Assembly (NCBI RefSeq): GCF_030247195.1
Contig: NC_080671.1
Location: 65,471,412 to 65,535,411 of the forward strand
Reading direction: 5' to 3'
DNA from: Topomyia yanbarensis
Lineage: Eukaryota; Arthropoda; Insecta; Diptera; Culicidae
DNA: 64,000 nucleotides
Shown here: one piece after another, positions 35,601 to 47,600 of the stretch
Layout: each line of letters begins with the position of its first letter
Position numbering within the stretch: position 1 is the first letter of the stretch
Made by a program: the position numbers and the translations under genes
Notes under the pieces: model-generated
Database searches by the model: none
Seen by the model: only the letters and a program-made list of their open reading frames with translations
What the model was told of the DNA's origin: nothing

Positions 35601-38600
35601 TTTTTATTTATTATTTTTTTCAAATATTCAAATAGGATATGTTAAAAAGTTTGTGTAAAAATTTGATAGTGGATATCAAAATACTTTGCGAGATATTACA
35701 ATTATTAACTCAAACAAGGCAATTTTACACTAAATGCCCAGTGATAAGCCTGTTCTAATTGAAATACGTAGTAAAATACTTCGAGTTCCATTCTGAATTT
35801 TTTACATTATCTTCTTAATATACTTATGTTCTCAAAAAAAATTGTTTTCAGAGCGACTTTAAAAAAAATTTGCTTCTAACACTTGGATACCACCAAAAAA
35901 GTCTTAAATTTGCAGAATGCGAGTCATTCCACGTCAGATTTACAACTACAATTTTAGTTCCCTCCAATTTTTGGCATTCTTTAGCTAAAAATTATTGACA
36001 CGAATTTTAGGTTTTGACTGAATTTGATATGTTTTTCAAGTTATGAGTTTTGGAACTTTATAAAATACTTTTTTAAATGTCGTAAATTTAATTAATTTGA
36101 ACATTCTTCAATACCTGATAACTTAGAAACTATTAGATTAGTGGAAAAAACCATTAAATAATAAAAGTTACGTTTTCGCGTGACCTAACCGGATTTTTTT
36201 TAAATATTTGTTTTTGTTATGTAATTTTTGTATTCTGCAAATGTTAGAAGCAAATAATTTTTTTAGGACCGCGCCAAAAAAATTTTATTATCTTTTTCCA
36301 ATAATTTATAATTATATCGAGAGAATTGTGTGAAAATTTCAGAATGGAACTCGAAGTATTTTACGAGATATTTCAATTATAATAGGCCTATCACTGGGCG
36401 TTTAGAGCAAAATTGCCTTGTTTTAAGTTTATAATTGTAATATCTCGCAAAGTATTTTGATATCCACTCCCAAATTTTTACACAATCTTTTTAACATAAT
36501 TATTAATATTTAAAGAAAACAATAAGTTGAAAAAGTCCAACTTTAAATAAATTCAATTTGTTTCAAATAATTGCAAATTTGATAAGTTATATAACAAAAA
36601 ATATTTTTTTGTGAAATTTTTCGGTAAGCTCATTTAAAAACGCAACTTTTTTTATTTAATATTTTTTTCCATATATCGGATTGATTCCGAGTTATCAGTG
36701 ATTGAAAAATGTTCAATTTAATAAGCTTCAAAAGTTCAAAAACTAAAAAACTAATAAAAAATTTAGCCAAAACAAAAAATACGTGTCAATTATTTTTAGC
36801 TAAAGAATGCAAGAAAATTTTTTGGAAGCAATCAAAATTTTGATTGTAAATCTGACGTGGAATGACCCGTACATTGCACGAATGTTATCGTTGATAACGA
36901 CATTGTTTTTCGCGGCTGAAACGAAATGTTTCGTTTATTTAATGAACGTTTATGTATATTACGAACAATTTTGTTGGTCGCATTCGATCTATTAGGATCG
37001 ATGTTTGACAGCACCGATTTTTCTTAATTAAAGGGATTGATCTGGCAACATTGGTTTTTTTTCCACCTGCTCATCTCATTGGATACTAACAAGATTGTGG
37101 TGTGAAGAAATGACCGCTTGATGAACAAAAGTTTTCGTAAAATTTACTTATTTAGTGTACATTGCGCGAATGTTATTGTTGATAACGACATTATGTTTCG
37201 TGAATGAAACGAAATGATTCGTTTATTTTAATAAATATTTGTGTACGATTTCGTTGGTCGCACGAATTCATTTCGTTCATCTAAGATAAGTTTTCGTATG
37301 TAAAAGCATATTATTTTGACATTGCTCCGGCAGAGAAAAACTCAAACTTATTCATTCAAAACCAACGAGCAGTTCACGAAGGCTCAACTGAAACCGTACT
37401 GCTCCGGATTCTGGATCAACTGGAAGCGAAAGAGGTTCAGAAAATATTCCTGAAACCAGCGGACACGGATACTGTTACTAAATAGTCAGACCGAGACCGT
37501 CGTGATGATCAACAATTATCTAACGTATAGCAACAAAGAATCCATATTTTACCTGTATTGAAGCTCTTTTGACGTTGATGGTTGGCGAATGGTGCTCGTA
37601 AATATTATATTTATGTTAAGAATGTCGATGTCGGTGGTGCACTACCGTTGTTGGAAACAATAAAACATTTGTGAAATATGTTGGAATCATAAGTTTTAAA
37701 ATTGTTATAACTATATTTTTTGAAAACTCACAGCTATCTACCGTTAAGTTCAACGGATATTACAGTCTAAAGATCTTCTAGCGTTGTCACTGCAAAGAAC
37801 GGCAGAAAAAACAAATCGTTCAAAAGAAAGTGAATTGAATCCATATATTCCTGCAATGGACTGGATAAGTAGCGATGCTTGGCGCTATTTTGAAGGCCAA
37901 AATGGCGATTTCCGGTTGGGCCATATTCTCGACAACCCCAGCTATACGGGCTTACTGATTAGATGATGGAAATAGATATTTGACGCCGTTGGTCGTGGGT
38001 TTTAGCGAATTTATCCAAAGCGGATCGCCATCTTGGATATTAAAAATGGTTTCTGACATCATTTTCCGTCATCTACTCGTCAACTTCCATAGCTGAGGTT
38101 TCTGCGAATATATCTAAACCGGAAGTCGCCATCTTAGATTGTGAGATGTTGGGGTTATAGAGAATTTATTTAAACCGGAAGTCAGTATCTTAGATTTCAA
38201 AATGGTTTCAGACGACGATCTGTGCCATCTTCTTGTGAACCCCATTCCGAAAATACCCATATTGTAATGGTGATTGAGAATGCATCTAAACCGGATGTAG
38301 CTATCTTAGATTTCAAAACGATTTCAGACATCGACAGATCCCTGATCAATATCTTTGCCCCATTCCTAATATATCAATATTGTTGACGTTGAAAAAAAAT
38401 TTATGTGAACCGGATATCGCCATTTTGGATTTAAAAATAGCTTCCGTTATTGATTTCCGTAATCTTCTTGTCAGCCCCATTCCGAAAATATCCATATTGC
38501 TGAGGTTATAGAGAAATTATCTGAACCGGAAAACGCTACTTTGGATTTCAAGATGGCTTCCGACATCGATTTCCGCCGACCCCATTTAGAAAATATCCAA

Positions 38601-41600
38601 TTTTTATTAGTAACATATTCAAACTTGTTTTACGAACTTGGCTGGTAAAATAGTTCGTTATTTCAAATTTAGATCAAGTGACCGAACAAGGTCGATTGAC
38701 ATTCGATGTGTCGAAGCGGCTCGCGGTATTCAAATTATTTTTAATCAGAGAGACTTTTTTTAAAACAGTTCAAAATACTAAAAAAAATAAAACAGTTCAA
38801 AATACTAATGGTAACACCACCCTACCCCCCCCCCCCCGCCCCCGCCCTTTCCACATGCGTCTACAGTGTCGCCAATTAGCAGCTCTACCTACGAGTGAAT
38901 AAACATCTCACAATTGCGTTGAGTCATGAAACATGATGTCAAAATACATTCTATCAGCTTCCAGTATAGAGTACATCATACTACTGCGAGCAGTTTTGCC
39001 GAAAAAAATCCACCGATGACAGTGTTAGTCTTGGCATCAGATTTCAATGGTAGATTAGCGTTAATAAAGTAAAGGTTTATTTATAGGAAAAATTCTTGAG
39101 CCAAGAAATTCTTGTAGAATGCATATCATCCCTTCATGCACAGCTTGTCCGTTGTTGCAGCAATTTCAACACTTTACCTATGTTCCGCAGATATATATTT
39201 TTTTCAAGCGAAATTGCGTGTGAAGGCGCGCTTCTCGCCATTATTTTGCTTTTACTACAACTCGGTTACTGTTACAAGTTGCTTTCGATTTTTTCACGAA
39301 CTCAGCTGATTCGTTTTCCAACAGAAACCACAAATGTAGTGGTAGGGCGATAAGCCTGTTTTCAGTGATAGTTCTGTTTTGGCTAGCACGTAGTTGCCTA
39401 GTTTAAAGAGCGATGGTTATCTTCGTTGATAACAAGTTTTTTCATTGTGCCGCGGGATGATGGATCAAAGAAAGACGCCGATTTCATAAGCTAGTTGTCA
39501 CATCTTTTAATTCGAAACAGAAACAGAGTATCATTGAGACTATTGCTTAACCAAATCATTGTTGGCAGCGAGATCGGTCGAAACAGAATTGTTCGTAGTA
39601 TGATTGCGGTGCGCTTTATAAGAAAACAGAGTAAAAATACGCTCATAACCCCATATGTGCCGGCATTTAAAAGCATTTCCATAATTGTTTCACTTTCTTG
39701 CTCCATTTCGCAGGGCACATCGGAAAACAAAATCGTCTTCACCTCGCTGCCGAACTCAGGCTACAAAGACATCGCATCCGATCCCACAGAGGTCGGAGCA
39801 CGGCTGGTCGATGGACCTAGCCCATTGGCTGGACGGTTGCAACTTTTAAACAAGGGTAAATGGCGCTCTGTTTGCACGAATTCGAAAAAGTAAGTACTAA
39901 TTAGACACTGAACTTTGAATAATATTAATAACCAATTCAAATTCAAACCTTTTAGTTGGACAATCGCCGACTACGAAACCACGTGCCGCCAGATGGGTTA
40001 CAAGGGTGGGCGTTTCTGGAACTGGATGGATCGAATACAAAACTATGAGCCACGTTTGCTGCTCGAGGATCCCAAATGCATCGGTACCGAGACTGGCCTG
40101 CGAGGTTGTGCTTGGGACACGAAACAGATCGGTTCGGGGGTGTGTGATTACCACAGCGATATTGGTGTTCAGTGTTTACCCTTGTTCGATCAAGTGACAC
40201 CGCATTGGCGAGGTATTCGGTTCGAGAACGCCGAAAGCAAGGAAACGCTGGCTCATAACCACATACTGTATGATTTCATATCGTTGTCGGAGTTGAGGAA
40301 TGTTGAGATTATCCGAGCTGGGACGGGTAGAGGTGGAAGTGCCGAAGCGGCTATTGCGGTAATTGGAATTCCACCGATTTTGGATCATGTGACGATCGAT
40401 CATTCATCGTTCACCGGCATCAACGTTACCAAACATGATGCTGCATTTAGTTTTAAAGATGTTACTGTGCGCAGAAGTAGAGGTTTCGGTATATTCGTAA
40501 ACTCCAGCTACGGTGCCACTCTGCTAGATGGGATAACTGTGAGTGAAAATGGTGCTGATGGCATTCGTTATGTTGGTCACGATTTGCGAGCGAGCGAACG
40601 AACCGATCGAAGCAAAGTGTTTGATTTTTGCACGCTAACCACTACAGCTTGGCAGATATATCCGCTACAGCTGTCATTTGAACAGTCACAGTTTGCTCTG
40701 TCTCAAAAACAGTGTGCTCAATCACTCACCACCGGATACGGTTACGTGCTGACGCTACATTTTGTCTTTTTCGAAATGGCTCGAAATGAAAGCGCTGTGA
40801 TTCAGATTTACGACGGTATGTCGGAGAACGATCGTTTGCTAGCATCGTGGAACATCCGAAACTCAACTAGACCACAAAGTGTCACCAGTACCAGGGAGAA
40901 AATGTTCATAAAATTCCGAGCGGATGCCAGAAGTCAGGTTCTGGCTCATTTTCGAGTGACGGCCGGTGTCACGAAAGCGTACGACCTCAACGTAACACAA
41001 TCCACGATCGTCGACAACGGAGGTCGCGGCATTGCCATCGATAACCTGCGATCGAAGGTTCATGTTCACGCTTCAACGATCTCAAACAATAAGCACGCGG
41101 CAGGTTTGCATGTCACCAGTGGAGCGGGAGATGTGAATGTAACTGATTCGAAGATCAGTTTCAATGTTGGCGACGGAATCAACATAACGTACTACGGCGG
41201 GAGTCGCAACATTTCGCGAAGCTCGTTGAGTTCCAATAAGGGTTACGGGTTTGCGGTTTGGTTGAATCAAACAACAAAAGATCGTCAGGAGTTTTTGGAA
41301 TTTAATCAAACTACAACAATCGAATACTCAAATGTAGTGAAAAATTTGGAAATTTCTATTTTACACGGCAACTACTGCGGAGATTCGTGGGTGAACATTA
41401 CCGGGAATTGGTTCAACGATAGTACGAACAATGCCATCGATATTCAGTCCTGCTGGTTTGACACGATAGAGAATAGAAGACTGAGACTGCAGATAGGACA
41501 CAATACTTTCGAGCATTCGAACAAAATTGGAATCGTGATTAGTCCTATTCTAAATTTAGAAGGAAAGATCGAGTACAATCATTTCCTGAAAGGGAAATAT

Positions 41601-44600
41601 GGAGCATTGCTGACCAGAAACAAACCCTGGGAGGAGTTCCGGCACCTTCCAGTGCGACTGATAGTTCAGCATAATCATTTCATGTACAACAAAGGCATCT
41701 ATGTGGTCTCGCTAGGATTATCGCCAAACACAGATAACAAGACGCAATGGTTGCTATTTACCAGAAACTTTGTCAAAAGTAATAGAATAAAAGAAACCTT
41801 TGGCCCTCTGGAGGATGAAGGGGAAGGATTAGGTGGTGAAGGTCGGTTAAATCCAAGATCTCGCGTCGCAGCTCCCGTAGTTATCTCGTCCAATAACGTC
41901 GACGTGTTCCGTAACATAATATCCAATTACGAGTCCAAGTACGAGGTTGGTTCGCAGCTGTCGGATCAGAGCAAAGCCTTAAACGTCACATATAATTGGT
42001 TGGGATATCAGGAAGAGGAGAGGATCTACGAAAGACTGTTTCATCGAAAGGACCGCTTTGATCTCGCGAAAATAGAATATTTTCCATACCTGTTACATCA
42101 CTCAAATCCTGGGACTCAGACCATCGCACAGTATGCCAAGTTTGTGCCTTTCTTCTACAAGGAGGGAAGCGATCGTATTGGTGGAGAAGTCGATGGACAG
42201 GAAATTTTACCAGCCGGAAGTTATACAGTGGACAGGGATATCAACGTGCGCCCCGGTGGAAAGTTGATAATCAATTCCGGAGTCATCTTGAACTTCGCAG
42301 CAAGTGTCGGAATGATGGTGACGGGAAAATTGGAAGCTCGAGGTCGTAAGCCCGATGATATTTTGTTTACCTTGAAGCGAGAAGCCGTTATGACTGACAA
42401 CGATACTACCGAAGCGATTATCGTGGATCCCGATATGGCAATGGATATTGAAACGGAGCGTGTAGTGAATCTTGATCCGATGGAACCTCAAACTCCGAAA
42501 GTTCCTGTAAGGTTGATTGGAGGTGTCAGTGATCACGAGGGTAGATTGCAGATCTACATAGAAGGCCGCTGGGGAACGGTATGCGACTATGGATGGACGA
42601 TAATCAATGCAGCCTTAGTTTGTCATCAGCTTGGCCTTGCGCTGAATCCCATGGACTGGAGGTTGCAACGGTCTGAGGTTCCCGGTGCGGGTACCTCGGA
42701 AGATGTACTGCTCTCGAATATTCGCTGCACGGAACACGATATTGACATAACCGAGTGTCGGGCTGAACGTGCTTCTCAGGGTGATTTTGAGAATTCTTGC
42801 ACTCACGAAAATGACGTCGGAGTGCGGTGCTATGAGGGAGCTTGGGCTGGACTACGATTCGGAGTACTGGCTGAACGTGCTGATCTCCAGTATGTAACGA
42901 TCGAGAAAGCTGGACTGTTTGACTACATGACTAATACCTTTAAGCCGGCACTGCAAATGGATTTTGCTCGACACAATCTTGATAGTATCCGAGTTGTTGA
43001 GAATCTGCAGGATGGCTTGGGAGTGATCTATTCAGATCTTTACGCGGGTTCATCAGTCAATAACGTGAAGAACTCGGAATTCGCTGGAAATAGGGGCAAC
43101 GGTATCAGTATAAAGCAACTTGGTTTGAAGGTCCACGGAAGTATTATAAAAGATAATCGAGGTTCCGGAATAAATCACGACTCCGTCATTTCGGCCATGG
43201 AACAACGGGAAATCACGAGCTGGTTCAACATGGTTCCAGATTTCAATGTTGATGATTCGGACTACAGACCAATAATGCTTCCAAGTGACTTGCAAAATAT
43301 TGACATTGACCAGTGGCAGATAAAGCATATAATCACTGTTCCCGTGAGTGGCGATCCAGTGGAGAAACTATTAACGATCCGTTGTCAGCCTGGATATGTT
43401 ATCGGCATCCAGCTTTTGAATCCTATCGAAAATCGTTCAACGGAAAATGTGTGGATCTATGACTCTCTGGCTGGTAGCACCAACTCCGATATATGGCAGG
43501 TTAAACGTGATGTTTCTGTTTTTCCACTCACCACCAGCAGTTATGGGGCGATCATGCATTACAAAAGTGGACACAACGCTCTGGGAGGTGCGGTTCTTGT
43601 GTTACGATCCATTCAGGCGCCAGTTCAGAATATTTACAATCGTATTGTTAGAGGACCAGTACCAACACTGCAAATAACTTCGACCAAAATTCAGCGAAAT
43701 TACCGCGGAATCACCGGAACCTACTACAATCGATATTTGGGGGAGAAAAGTGAACTCTACCTACGCAAAGCAAATGAGTCGATCAAGCTGGTGAACTGCG
43801 AAATAAGTCACAATCGAGAGGAAGCATTTTTCGTGCATTCGCCATTCTGGGATGTTCATAAGAGTAACATTTCCGAAATCACGATTCACCTCAACAACAG
43901 TATGATTCGTGATAATGGACGGGGTATAAGACAGTTCTCGCGGGATCTTCGATCGTCGAATAACTTGTTCCACTACGTGCTGCAGGATACGACCGTTGAA
44001 AGTAACTCTTTCGGAGGTTTGGAGCTAAGTTTACCGTACGTTTGGCAGTACAACGAGAATTTCACCCACTCCGTCTTTCTCGGAAACGACACGTGGGTGA
44101 GGAACAGGCGATTCGGAATAATAATAGACGGGCACTACGCAGCGGTTAACATTTCCTCCAACATCTTCATGGATAACGTGTGTGCTCACGGATTGATCGG
44201 TTTCAAGGGAATGGAGAAAAAGCTTAGAATTGACAATAACAGAATCGTTAAAAACTCTGGAAAATATTTGGTAGAGTTCAGATCGGACAGTCAAAGTGAA
44301 ATACTGGGCGAGATTCCAGCGATCTTTGCTTTCAATCATATTGAAGGCAACGAAAAGGTAGTGTCGACGCGATCCGAAATGAGAAACTTCATCCGGGGAG
44401 ATCGTGGAAATGCGAAGGATCCAACTTGTGTAATTGGCTTTGGAGGGGTTCAAAAGGTTCAAATCTATCGGAACGTAATAAGTAACAACGAGCAAGATTA
44501 CGATTTGATCGCTGGTATCAAGTCGGCTAGATTGAACAGCTTTTTGGATGTTCGCGAGAATTGGTGGGGATCGCAGGACGAGGAACTCATTAAGGCAAGA

Positions 44601-47600
44601 ATATTCGACTTTGATGATTGGAATAACCACGCAGAGGCGCAGTATCGTCCATATCTGATCGAGGATAGCATAGATGGAAGTGTTTCTGTGATGATTTCTA
44701 AAAATAGAACAATAGATTTGGATAACCTCGGAGGTAGAATAACGGAAGATATTGCGATATACCGAAGGGAGCAACCGTATGTGATCAAGGCGGACATCAC
44801 GATCATGCCAGGTGTGACGATGAATATTTATCCTGGTGTGGTTATGGAGTTTGCTCCCAATGTTGGAATTTTAACACTGGGTACATTAATTGCCCGAGGA
44901 ACTCGTGATGGAGAGATCGTGTTGAAACCCATCAAGAGTGCTTCCGAACAGATCAACCGCGTGGAGAGATCGCTGGAAAATATGGTCAACTATGATTCTA
45001 TCCGCCTCTGTACTAATCGAAACTGTTCCGGAAGCGAACAGGAAAATGAGAAAATCCGAGAAGGCTTCTTGGAGTACTACAACCACACAACGCTGCAGTG
45101 GATTCCCATCTGTGATCGTAGATTTACGGAGCGTAATGCACAGGTTGTTTGTCGAGAGCTAGGCTACGATCCTCTCGATGTGTTTATTGGGCACGATCGC
45201 AGAATCGAATTTCATACGAATTCGCTGACAAGGATTTGGACCTGGGTTGAGCCGATGGAGTGTCATGGTGATGAGCTGCGACTGGAGGAGTGCCCTGAGC
45301 GATTGAATGGACAATTGTACGGAAGACGCCACGAGTGTCAGTGGTTTTCGGATTTTGTTTTTATTAGCTGTAATGGAGAACCGGAGGAAAGAAACTATTG
45401 GGGAGGTGTACGATTTGCTAATCCGGATTTTGAGGCAAGCTTGTACGAATACCGGATTCATGATGCAACAACTCATTCTACGACAAAACCAATCGAAAGT
45501 GTTATGGAATTTGTTAGAATAGAGCGAGCGGGAATGTTGCATGGGGAAAAATCTCCGGCGGTGCAGACTATTTCAAAAAATCCCAGTGTAAGCTTTGTTA
45601 CGATCAGAAACAGTGCTCATCATGCTGTGAATCTAGTGTCTCCGAGTGACGCTATTCATCTAAACTACTTGAATATTCACGGGGCCTTAGGTCAAGGAAT
45701 CAATGCAATTTCGTTGACCGGTGAAGGACGGGAAAGTGATGAGTCCAGTTATAACCCTCTGAAAGATTTGGATCTTCCATATAATTTGTTCTCGATGATT
45801 GACATCTGCGATACCAACAAGGAAGTGATTCTAGAGGAACGTGTTCTAGTGTACTACAAGTACGATAACAACCCTGTGAACTGCGTAAAAATATTCAAGA
45901 CAGCCTACCGTGCTAAACCACTTGGATTCCGGTTACTGCAGTCTAACCTGTTCAACCACTCGAAAGAATACGGTCGACGGGATATGATTCAACTGCTGGA
46001 TGGTGACATCTATAATATCTCCGCAAGGGTGATAGGAGTGGTCGACGCGGATTCGGAAAATCATAAGAAATTGTTCAGAACGGGTGAGCCAGCGTTGAGT
46101 GTCCGATTGATAGCGAGTGGGGCACCGGCTCGGCACGGATTCATCGCGGAAGTGGTCACGCTGCCAATATCGGCCATTGGATTCAGTAGGTGCTTGAATA
46201 TTGGGACAGTGATCATCTTATGAATTATGCTTCCTTTGCTTACAGATCGTGACGCTCAGCATAATATCTCCAACTCGGAAATCCAGGAATGTGTCGGGGG
46301 TGCTCTTCACTACGTGACCGTTGGTGAAGTGTCACCAACGTTGACAATGGAACGTAATCGATTCATTAGGAACTGTCGCCAGTTGTATGGGAACTTCTCC
46401 TCCTGCGAGGCTACGATTCGAGCTGACGTGCAGAATATGCAGACGTTATATTTCAGGGTAAGATGAATTATCTCGTATTTTCAATTGTTTACTAAAAATA
46501 CTTTCATTCGATCTGCAGAATAATCTCGTCCAAGAAAATCAAGGCGGTCTCTCTATACGAGCGGATTCCCGAGGCTCGGCCACGTCACTTCGAGGATGGA
46601 TTCATAACAATTTATTTGTGAAGAATCGAAACCGTCCGGCGTTGTACGTTGAGGGTCGTCAATCGTCTCCGTATCAGGAAGTTACCGTACACAATAACTA
46701 CATAACTCAGAACGAAGCGGCCTTCCAGGATGTAGTGGTACTTCGGCAGGTGGTGTCCAACTTTAGTTTCAACTATGTGCACAGCAACAAAGGCGGCAGG
46801 ATTGTCCAGGTATCCGGGTTCGACCGAGTACGGTTGCCGATTTATCAGACCACGTCACACAACGGTTTTTATGAGTAGGGTTGCCATAGAAAAATTTTAA
46901 GGATGTCAATACTAATCCATTGCATTTTTTTAGTAACGTTGCAACCGATTGGAGTGGAAGAGCTACCATTGTTGCTGGGACTGCTGGACAGCACTATGTG
47001 GACAACATATTTAGGAATCCTGATAATGACTATGAAATGATCACTGTAAATCGATCAATGTAAGTTTGTCCTTACTCTTTTAGATGTACCCAGTATTGTT
47101 TGTCTTTCTATCTTGTAAATTCATTTCACTTGGTTTCTATTAATTATTCAAATAGTTCAATTAAATCAATTTACTGAGTGTGTCGATTGTAAAATGAAGG
47201 TTTCCCCTATAAAATTAATTTGATCTTTAACGGAACCAGGCTTTTTACTAAACGGAGGATTTTTTTCTGATATGTACATTTTCCAAAACCACTTTTTTCA
47301 AAAAATGTGGTTCACGAAAAGAGTTTTTTAACCAAACATGAAAAGTTGGGTGCCCTCGAGTCTTCATAAATTGAAATGATGAACTTCGGTAATTCTTCGT
47401 GAGTGCAATACGCTGGCAAACATAAGAAGCAATCTTGTCTAATTTTATTTTCTAATTTCTCAATCATTGTTGCTAGAGGCACATCGGCCAAACTAGCAGT
47501 CGGGAATAACAATTTCTGCTCAGAGTAGACAAACGGTCCTACAAGAGTGACAAAATGCGCTATGCGATCACACTCAGGTATTTTATTTGCAACAAAAAAG

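Larger units (their letters stand above)
8640..39713 (+). other. bark: bark intron 1 (31 kb, transposon-rich)
   Basis: Bounded by GTGAGT at 8640 and the acceptor ccatttcgcag ending at 39713. It holds no other gene that I can support. Most of its length is mobile-element remnants listed separately, on both strands. The pieces with no recognised content longer than 300 bases are 8640-9122, 9875-11207, 14751-15287, 17382-17821, 21601-23940, 27821-28624, 29086-31808, 31830-32728, 32819-33344 and 38621-39713. Any bark enhancers would most plausibly lie in these unrepeated stretches, but no specific site is visible. Confidence 0.85.

Noticed and set aside
38820..38842. C-run as a regulatory or G-quadruplex element
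   Set aside because: A homopolymer-like C tract with a (CCCCCGC) edge and no repeated spacing. It could be slippage or sequencing noise, with nothing to support function.
39915..39955. ATG at 39915 as the start of a separate 2,102-residue gene
   Set aside because: The first 41 bases lie in a short intron ending TTTTAG. Exon 2 joins in phase and completes the SRCR domain, so this is an internal exon and not a gene start.
44031..44774. 247-codon minus-strand frame
   Set aside because: It is antisense to bark exon 3, which has clear domain motifs in the sense frame. The antisense product shows no recognisable pattern.
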